DNA of 58,669 bases from CAUVKI01 sp963552605 (GTDB lineage Bacteria; Bacillota; Clostridia; Tissierellales; Peptoniphilaceae), in NCBI GenBank assembly GCA_963552605.1, contig CAUVKI010000008.1, positions 1-58,669 on the forward strand. Reading direction: 5' to 3'. Positions 52,673 through 58,669 of the stretch are shown one piece after another; positions within the stretch are counted from its first letter, which is position 1, and the number at the start of each line of letters is the position of its first letter. The notes beneath the pieces were generated by a model. That model did no database searches and was not told where the DNA came from. It was given only the letters and a program-made list of their open reading frames with translations. The translations under genes and the position numbers were made by a program.

Positions 52673-53404
52673 ATGATCATATCTGAACAGTCAATTTTGG
52701 GAAAAGTCAGATCGGAAAATCAGGATTACATTTCTTCATTTAAAACAGGTGATTTCCATTTTTTTGTTGTTGCGGACGGAATGGGCGGACATAACGGAGG
52801 GAAAGTTGCGGGAGAGGAATGTGCAAAGAAAGTCAAAGAACTTATTCTTAAAAAGTCCTTATCCGAAGATAATCTTGCGGCTGAAATGAAGCGGACGGTT
52901 GCTGAAACGAATTGTTATATCTATGATCTTGCTTTCAAAAATCCCGAACTTAAAGGTATGGGAACCACGCTGGTGTTTGCGTGTATATCAGGCGGAGAAC
53001 TTTTTGTGGAAAATGTCGGTGATTCAAGGCTCTATATTTTCAGAAAAGAAGAGTTAAGACAAATTACCGAGGATCATTCATATGTGCAGCAGCTTGTAAA
53101 AATGGGAGAGATTACACCTATGGAGGCGGAGCATCATCCGGACAGAAATAAGATCACAAGGGCGGTAGGAACCGGATTTTCCGTTGAGTCGGACAGCTTC
53201 AGAGAATTTTTGTGCGAAGGGGATATTGTGCTTTTATGTACTGACGGTTTGACCAAGATGCTTTCCGATGCTCGTATTCTTTATGAAATTGCTTTGTGTG
53301 AAGATCTCAAGTTTTTAGCCGACAAACTGGCAAAAGCGGCAAATGATGCGGGCGGCTCGGATAATATTTCAATTATCACCGTGGCGCTTAATGGGGTGGA
53401 CTAG
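52673..53404 (+). CDS. prpC: PP2C-type Ser/Thr protein phosphatase
   Basis: It reverses phosphorylation by the adjacent PknB kinase. The 243-aa protein has the metal-binding motifs VRSENQDY, VVADGMGGHNGG and GGSDNISIITV. I use ATG 52673 because GGGTGA lies just upstream; GTG 52664 and ATG 52667 are also in frame but overlap that site. It is followed three bases later by pknB, the standard pairing. Confidence 0.94.
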   Translation: MIISEQSILGKVRSENQDYISSFKTGDFHFFVVADGMGGHNGGKVAGEECAKKVKELILKKSLSEDNLAAEMKRTVAETNCYIYDLAFKNPELKGMGTTLVFACISGGELFVENVGDSRLYIFRKEELRQITEDHSYVQQLVKMGEITPMEAEHHPDRNKITRAVGTGFSVESDSFREFLCEGDIVLLCTDGLTKMLSDARILYEIALCEDLKFLADKLAKAANDAGGSDNISIITVALNGVD

Positions 53405-53407
53405 GCT

Positions 53408-55366
53408 ATGATAGGAAAAGTGTTGGGAAACAGATACGAGATTACCGAAAAAATCGGCGAAGGCGGAATGGCGGTAGTATATAAAGCTCATTGTAATAAG
53501 CTGGATCGTTTTGTAGCTATTAAAATTCTCAAGGAAGAATTTGTGGACGATGAACAGTTTATAAGAAAATTTCGTCAGGAATCCCGCGCGGCGGGGCATC
53601 TCTCAAATCCTCATGTGGTAAATGTGTATGATGTCGGGGAAGATGAAATTGACGGCAAGCCCATACATTATATCGTGATGGAATTGGTGGAAGGAGAAAC
53701 CCTTAAGGACAGGATAAAAAGGGGAATTATGCCTCCGAAGCAGGCGATGGAGTATGCAATAGAGATTGCGGAGGCTTTGAAGATTGCCCATAAAAACCAC
53801 ATAATTCACAGGGATATAAAACCTCATAACATTCTAATAGATAAGGAAAACAGGATAAAGGTGGCGGATTTCGGAATTGCCCGTGCGGTTACGAATTTCA
53901 CCATTACCACAACTTCAGGTGTTCTCGGCTCGGTTCATTATTTTTCACCCGAACAGGCGAGAGGAGGTTATACCGACGCAAAATCGGATTTATATTCTCT
54001 GGGAGTTGTGATGTATGAAATGGCTACGGGAAAACTTCCCTATGACGGGGATACTCCGATAGCCGTCGCAATGAAGCATGTGCAGGAAGAACCTATTCCC
54101 CCTAGAGATATAAACCCCGAAATAAGTGAAGATTTTGAAAAGGTCATACTGAAAGCTCTTGCCAAACGACAAACGGAAAGATATCAAAGTGCCTCGGAAC
54201 TCATAAGGGATTTGAGGGGAATTGCAAGGGGAGAGAATATAGATATTGAAGAACCCTTTGATGACAAAACCAAGGTTATGCCCATAGTGACAATGGACGA
54301 TTTGGAAAAAGAGGTTTTGTTGGGAGATGATGAATACGTAAAAACGGAAGGAGGATTTAGAAAAATTCTTCCGATCTTCGTTGGAGTTTTGCTGGCACTT
54401 TCTCTCTTCGGGATATTTTTGTTGACCAAACACAATCTGTCGGGAGCCTTTGAAAGGGAAAAGAGTATACCCACGCCCAGCTTGGTAGGAAAACCCCTTA
54501 AAGAAGCCGAAAAAATTTTATCGGGACTCAATCTCAAGTATAAGACCGAGGAGATTGAAAGCAATGAAGCTCCCGGCACAATAATAGAACAGGAACCGAA
54601 AGAGGGCACGGAAATAAAAAAGGATTTTCCCATAAAACTCAAGGTGGCAAAAGAGGAGGAAGTGGAGAGAATGCCCGATGTGAGGGATTTGGCAGTCAAA
54701 GAAGCCAACCGAAAGCTTGAGGAGGCGGGACTTTTTTTAAGTCCCAATGATATTTCGTATGATAATTCGGAAACCGTTCCCAAAGATGCGGTTATCGAGC
54801 AATACCCCGCTCCCGACACAAAACTTGATGAAAACACCGTTGCCAGAATAACCATAAGTCTTGGGAAAAAAGGTGACTCGATAGTTATGCCCTATGTCAC
54901 CGGCAAAAATATAGATGAAGCGAAAAAAAAGCTGAATGAAGCGTTGATTGAAAAAATTTCCGTGCGAAATGAAAAAAATTCGGGATACGACAAAGATGTC
55001 GTGTACTATCAGTCAATTTCCGCAGGGGATATCATAGACAAGGACACTGAGGTTGAGTTGTATGTAAGTTTGGGGTCTGAGGAAACCAAAGAGGACAAAA
55101 AGCCGGAGAAGGAACAGCCGAAGAAAGAGCCTGAAAAAAAAGAACCTTCAATCCAAAGCAAAACCGTAGCCCTTTCGCCGAAAGCCGGTGTGGAAACCAC
55201 CGTTATTCAGATTACCAAGATTTATAACGGAGTTTCGGAAGTGGTCTACACAAAAGAACTTTCGGAAAATGACGATCCCGTCAATGTAAAACTTACCGGG
55301 GAAGAAGGTTCTTCGTTTGACATAATCTACAACGGGCAGTACGAAAGCACGATTACCATACCGTGA
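53408..55366 (+). CDS. pknB: PASTA-domain Ser/Thr protein kinase
   Basis: A membrane kinase that senses peptidoglycan fragments and controls growth and division. Kinase domain, residues 1-270: IGEGGMAVVYKAH, IIHRDIKPHNIL and VADFGIARA. One transmembrane helix follows at about 318-340, then three PASTA repeats (starting near IPTPSLVGKPL, MPDVRDLAVKEA and VMPYVTGKNIDEA). After a Lys/Glu/Pro linker there is a further C-terminal domain of about 70 residues (VALSPKAGVETTV onward), a non-PASTA extension. It overlaps rsgA by four bases. Confidence 0.95.
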   Translation: MIGKVLGNRYEITEKIGEGGMAVVYKAHCNKLDRFVAIKILKEEFVDDEQFIRKFRQESRAAGHLSNPHVVNVYDVGEDEIDGKPIHYIVMELVEGETLKDRIKRGIMPPKQAMEYAIEIAEALKIAHKNHIIHRDIKPHNILIDKENRIKVADFGIARAVTNFTITTTSGVLGSVHYFSPEQARGGYTDAKSDLYSLGVVMYEMATGKLPYDGDTPIAVAMKHVQEEPIPPRDINPEISEDFEKVILKALAKRQTERYQSASELIRDLRGIARGENIDIEEPFDDKTKVMPIVTMDDLEKEVLLGDDEYVKTEGGFRKILPIFVGVLLALSLFGIFLLTKHNLSGAFEREKSIPTPSLVGKPLKEAEKILSGLNLKYKTEEIESNEAPGTIIEQEPKEGTEIKKDFPIKLKVAKEEEVERMPDVRDLAVKEANRKLEEAGLFLSPNDISYDNSETVPKDAVIEQYPAPDTKLDENTVARITISLGKKGDSIVMPYVTGKNIDEAKKKLNEALIEKISVRNEKNSGYDKDVVYYQSISAGDIIDKDTEVELYVSLGSEETKEDKKPEKEQPKKEPEKKEPSIQSKTVALSPKAGVETTVIQITKIYNGVSEVVYTKELSENDDPVNVKLTGEEGSSFDIIYNGQYESTITIP

Positions 55367-56214
55367 CCGGGAGAATAATAAAGGGAGTGGGAGGGAAATT
55401 TGAAGTCCTGACGGAAAATGGAGTTTTCTCGTGCGACGCCAGAGGAATTTTAAAGAGGGATAAATCCAAACTCTTGGTTGGCGATTTGGTGAACATAGAT
55501 GAGAATTTTCGTATCGCTTCACGATTTGAAAGATTTTCGGAACTCGTTCGTCCTCCCATAGCGAATGTCAATAGGTTGGTATTAGTGGTGTCGGTGAAAG
55601 CTCCTGCTCCCAATTTCAGGATAATGGATACCGTTATTGCCAATTCTGAGACTTTAGGATTAAAGCTTTTGATTGTTTTGAATAAAATCGATCTTTCCAA
55701 AGACGAAGCATCAAAAATTGCCGAGGTCTATAAGAGTTTTGATGTGTGTTCCGTTTCGTCCAAAACGGGGGAAGGGATAGATGAGATTATGAAAAAGATA
55801 TCTGGAGACGTTTCGGTGTTTTCAGGAGCTTCCGGAGTTGGAAAATCCTCCATTATCAATCACCTTTTGGGCGATTATAAGCAGGAGGTGGGTGAGATTT
55901 CAAGGAAACTCCAACGCGGAAAAAATACCACAAGGCACACCGAGCTTATTCCGATTTCAGCAAGTACCTTAGTCGCGGACAGTCCGGGATATACCTCCGC
56001 TATGATTTCTTTGAGTGATCCTCTTAAACTCTCAAAGTGTTTTAGGGAATTTTCTTTTGCAGGGGAATGTAAATTTTTGAATTGCACCCATAGGGAAGAA
56101 CCGGAATGTGCCGTTGTAAGAGCGGTAAACGGCGGAATGATTTCCGAAAGCCGTTATAAGTCATATACGGCTATCTATAAGGATTTGCTTAATAAGAAAA
56201 ATAAAAAATATTGA
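55363..56214 (+). CDS. rsgA: Ribosome small-subunit-dependent GTPase A
   Basis: RsgA is a circularly permuted GTPase that helps mature the 30S subunit. The motifs appear in permuted order: LNKIDLSKDE (G4), FSGASGVGKSSIIN (G1), then DSPGYTSAM (G3). An N-terminal OB fold and a C-terminal zinc site (CKFLNCTHREEPECAV) complete the 283-aa protein. It starts with GTG overlapping the pknB stop (GTGA). Confidence 0.95.
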   Translation: MTGRIIKGVGGKFEVLTENGVFSCDARGILKRDKSKLLVGDLVNIDENFRIASRFERFSELVRPPIANVNRLVLVVSVKAPAPNFRIMDTVIANSETLGLKLLIVLNKIDLSKDEASKIAEVYKSFDVCSVSSKTGEGIDEIMKKISGDVSVFSGASGVGKSSIINHLLGDYKQEVGEISRKLQRGKNTTRHTELIPISASTLVADSPGYTSAMISLSDPLKLSKCFREFSFAGECKFLNCTHREEPECAVVRAVNGGMISESRYKSYTAIYKDLLNKKNKKY

Positions 56215-56225
56215 AGGTGAAGATG

Positions 56226-56861
56226 ATGAAAATTTACCCTTCTCTTTTGTCGGCGGATTTTCTGCACTTGGAAAGGGAACTGATTTTCCTTGAGGAGTCC
56301 GGAGCGGACGCCATTCATTTGGACATAATGGACGGGAGTTTCGTTCCGAATATTTCCTATGGGTTTCCTTTGATTTCAACCATAAGGAAAAAGACGAAAA
56401 TGTTTTTGGATGCCCACTTGATGATTGTAAACCCCGAAAAATACTGCGAAGCTTTTGCCAAACTTTGCGACGGGGTGACCTTTCACTATGAGGCGACAAT
56501 TCATCATGACAGTCTTATAAGGAGCATTAAAGAAAGTGGGGCAAGGGCAGGAATTGCGATCAATCCTTCAACTTCTGCGGAACTTTTAGAGCCGATTTTG
56601 CCGATTGCGGATTTGGTTTTGGTGATGAGTGTGAACCCCGGTTTCGGAGGACAGAAGTTTATTGATTATACATTGGAAAAGATTAGAAAGCTTGCTTCTC
56701 TCAAGGAGAAAAATTCATTTCAGATAGAAGTTGACGGGGGAGTGACCATAGACAATGCCGCTATGCTGCTTGAGGCGGGTGCGGATATATTGGTGTCGGG
56801 TTCGGATATTTTTTTTGCCGATAATCCCAAGGAAAGAATTAGTGAATACAAGAGGTTATGA
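56226..56861 (+). CDS. rpe: Ribulose-phosphate 3-epimerase
   Basis: It interconverts ribulose-5-phosphate and xylulose-5-phosphate in the pentose phosphate pathway. The 211-aa TIM barrel shows SLLSADFLHLERE, HLDIMDGSFVPN, DAHLMI and VNPGFGGQKF. Two adjacent ATG codons follow AAGGTGA; I use the second (56226) for spacing. It overlaps thiN by four bases. Confidence 0.96.
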   Translation: MKIYPSLLSADFLHLERELIFLEESGADAIHLDIMDGSFVPNISYGFPLISTIRKKTKMFLDAHLMIVNPEKYCEAFAKLCDGVTFHYEATIHHDSLIRSIKESGARAGIAINPSTSAELLEPILPIADLVLVMSVNPGFGGQKFIDYTLEKIRKLASLKEKNSFQIEVDGGVTIDNAAMLLEAGADILVSGSDIFFADNPKERISEYKRL

Positions 56862-57493
56862 TAATGAAAGCGGCAATTTTTGCAAGCGGTGATTTCAAAG
56901 AAACAAAGGTTATCCGTCAAGCCATTGGTGCGGCGGATTTTTTTATAGCGGCGGACGGGGGATATTCGTCTTTAAAGAAATTGGGAATTACCCCTGATGT
57001 TTTAATAGGAGACAGGGACTCTCTCAATGAGGATTTTGGAGAGATTTTTCATATTGATTATCCCACTCATAAGGATATGACCGACTCCGAGCTTGCAATC
57101 AGGTATGCTTTGGATAAGGGTACGACTTCAATTTCTCTTTTCGGTGCAACCGGAACAAGATTGGATCACACTTTAAATAATATTTTTATACTGGGTATTC
57201 CGTTTAAAAAAAAAGTTCCGGCTGCAATTTTCAGTGAGCATAATATTATAACCATGGTTGAGGGGGGGTATCTTTATAATAAAGCCGATTACGAGGACTA
57301 TAAATATTTTTCGCTGATTCCGATTGACGAGGGAGTTTTTGTTACAATGAAAGGTTTTGAATATGAGGTTGAGGATTTGGGGCTTAGGTATTCGGATTAT
57401 ACAGGGATATCAATAAGCAACCGATTGATTGAAAATGAAGCTAGGCTTAGCGTTAGAGGCGGAAGATGTCTTGCGATTTTTTCAAGAGATTAA
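56858..57493 (+). CDS. thiN: Thiamine pyrophosphokinase
   Basis: It makes thiamine diphosphate from thiamine and ATP. The 211-aa protein has FIAADGGYSSLKKLG, IGDRDSL (in place of the commoner GDFDS) and LFGATGTRLDHTLNNIF. ATG 56858 overlaps the rpe stop in ATGA; a second ATG at 56864 is also possible. No TPP riboswitch is seen, as expected for a gene inside an operon. Confidence 0.93.
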   Translation: MIMKAAIFASGDFKETKVIRQAIGAADFFIAADGGYSSLKKLGITPDVLIGDRDSLNEDFGEIFHIDYPTHKDMTDSELAIRYALDKGTTSISLFGATGTRLDHTLNNIFILGIPFKKKVPAAIFSEHNIITMVEGGYLYNKADYEDYKYFSLIPIDEGVFVTMKGFEYEVEDLGLRYSDYTGISISNRLIENEARLSVRGGRCLAIFSRD

Positions 57494-57515
57494 AATAACG
57501 AGGAGAGTGGTTGAT

Positions 57516-58214
57516 ATGGAGCATAGGATATTGGTTGTAGATGACGAGCAGGCTATTTCCGACATAATAAAATTCAACTTGGAAAAAAATGGATTTGAGG
57601 TTTTCACCGCCTATGACGGAGAGGAGGGGCTTAAGGCTTATTATGACAATAATCCCGACTTGGTGATTTTGGATATTATGATGCCTAAAAAAGACGGAAT
57701 AGAGGTGCTCAAAGAAATAAGGAAGAAAGACACAGTTCCTGTTCTTATGCTTACTGCCAAAGATGATGAACTTGATAAAATTCTCGCCCTTGAACTGGGG
57801 GCGGACGATTATATTACAAAGCCTTTCAGCGTGAGAGAATTGAGCGCAAGAGTCAAGGCGAATTTAAGAAGAATAGGCTATGAGGATTACAGCAAAGACG
57901 AGGAAAAAGAGAATATTGTCAAGGCGGGAGATTTGAGCATAAATCTTGACAGGTACGAGGTTATAAAGTGCGGTGAAACGGTTGACATAACCTTGAGAGA
58001 ATTTGAGCTTTTAAAATTTTTGGCAAAAAATCCGAACAGAGTTTTTTCAAGAGAGCAGCTTTTGACCGATGTGTGGGGTTATGATTATATAGGAGATATA
58101 AGAACCGTAGATGTCACGGTTAGACGACTTCGTGCAAAAATTGAGGATAAGGATGGAGATGAAAAATATATCATCACAAAACGGGGCGTAGGATATTACT
58201 TTAAGTGCAAATAG
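57516..58214 (+). CDS. OmpR/PhoP-family response regulator
   Basis: A complete response regulator of 232 aa. The receiver has the acidic pair VVDDEQ, the phospho-acceptor Asp in VILDIMMPKKDG, the Thr in MLTAKDD and the Lys in ITKPFS. The winged helix is LREFELLKFLAKNPNRVFS to GDIRTVDVTVRRLRAKIE. It resembles WalR/PhoP regulators. I use ATG 57516 with GGAGAG upstream rather than the start inside thiN. No kinase follows; the next gene is a DNA repair enzyme. Confidence 0.93.
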   Translation: MEHRILVVDDEQAISDIIKFNLEKNGFEVFTAYDGEEGLKAYYDNNPDLVILDIMMPKKDGIEVLKEIRKKDTVPVLMLTAKDDELDKILALELGADDYITKPFSVRELSARVKANLRRIGYEDYSKDEEKENIVKAGDLSINLDRYEVIKCGETVDITLREFELLKFLAKNPNRVFSREQLLTDVWGYDYIGDIRTVDVTVRRLRAKIEDKDGDEKYIITKRGVGYYFKCK

Positions 58215-58228
58215 CAGAGGCGGGCAAA

Positions 58229-58669
58229 ATGGAAATTAAAAAACTGTTTGAGCTTGGGAACGAAAGATACGCGGCGTTTCAAGCAAAATTGGTTCCGACA
58301 ATCAGAAAGGAGCTTATAATAGGGGTAAGGGTTCCCGAGCTTAGAAAACTTGCAAAGCAACTGATAAATGAGGAGGGCTATATTGATTTCTTAAAAGAAC
58401 TCCCTCACCGATACTATGATGAGAATATGCTCCATTCCCTGATTATTTCAGAGCTTAAAGATTATGACCGGTGTGTTTTGTTGTTGGAGGATTTTTTGCC
58501 TTACATAGATAATTGGGCGGTGTGCGACTCCCTTTCTCCCCGTGTGTTTAAGAAAAACAAATCAGGTTTGATTGAGAAGATAAAAAATTGGAGCTCTTCA
58601 GAGGCAACATACACAATCAGATTTGGATTGGAAATGCTTATGACGCATTTTTTGTCGGAAGATTTTTCT
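58229..58669 (+). CDS. DNA alkylation repair protein (AlkD-like), partial
   Basis: The frame from ATG 58229 runs off the window end after 147 codons. Sequence such as VPELRKLAKQL and YIDNWAVCDSLSP matches the HEAT-repeat DNA alkylation repair family (PF08713), whose members remove bulky or positively charged alkylated bases. It starts 15 bases after the response regulator, with GAGGCGG as ribosome site. The C-terminal part is missing only because the window stops. Confidence 0.85.
   Translation, partial: MEIKKLFELGNERYAAFQAKLVPTIRKELIIGVRVPELRKLAKQLINEEGYIDFLKELPHRYYDENMLHSLIISELKDYDRCVLLLEDFLPYIDNWAVCDSLSPRVFKKNKSGLIEKIKNWSSSEATYTIRFGLEMLMTHFLSEDFS

Overview
This window looks like the chromosome of an anaerobic, amino-acid-fermenting, low-GC Gram-positive bacterium (Bacillota; Clostridia or Tissierellia-like). 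The main evidence is a complete selenocysteine-dependent glycine reductase operon (trxB-grdE-grdA-grdB-grdC-grdD, minus strand), a selenocysteine synthesis and insertion cluster (selD-selA-selB), Rex, a PASTA-domain Ser/Thr kinase, lipobox lipoproteins, and tight ATGA-coupled gene strings with AGGAGG-type ribosome sites. I cannot name the genus from sequence alone. Three genes (grdA, grdB, selD) contain an in-frame UGA that must be read as selenocysteine; a standard ORF caller splits or truncates all three.

Layout. 1-3105: two exported proteins of unknown function behind duplicated leaders. 3153-4210 (minus): ogt and rnhA. 4268-11175 (minus): glycine reductase operon. 11462-12385 (minus): orphan histidine kinase. 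12809-28743 (plus): a long string with ttcA-like, xth, exported C39-like and glycosidase-like proteins, a degenerate AlaX-like protein, comEA, selD-selA-selB, an atypical response regulator, a three-gene ABC-2 transporter, an exonuclease-like protein, and hflK-hflC. 28940-29614: rex.

29783-43551 is the most distinctive part. An AraC regulator diverges from an ECF transporter module (S-T-AA'). A second ECF module points back at it (AA'-T-S), co-transcribed with a SAM methyltransferase, a heterodimeric YbtPQ/SiaDE-type ABC pair and a TetR regulator that has a 30-bp palindromic operator on its own promoter. Across that promoter lies a CobB/CbiA-like protein whose glutaminase cysteine is glycine, coupled to a second methyltransferase and a GH114-like lipoprotein. 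Family knowledge points to iron, haem or another metal chelate/tetrapyrrole being imported and perhaps remodelled; this is inference.

44424-45284 is a secreted protein of unknown function with two internal repeats. 45397-58669 is a conserved housekeeping run: aspS, tcdA, rseC-like, def, fmt, yugP-type protease, rsmB, rlmN, prpC, pknB, rsgA, rpe, thiN, an OmpR-type response regulator, and a DNA alkylation repair gene cut by the window end.

How the parts connect: SelD makes selenophosphate, SelA makes Sec-tRNA and SelB delivers it to the ribosome, which allows GrdA and GrdB (and SelD itself) to be made. GrdE/GrdB take up glycine, GrdA carries the carboxymethyl group, GrdC/GrdD release acetyl phosphate, and TrxB supplies reductant. 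No thioredoxin gene, no tRNA-Sec gene, no mobile element, no rRNA and no CRISPR array was seen in the window.
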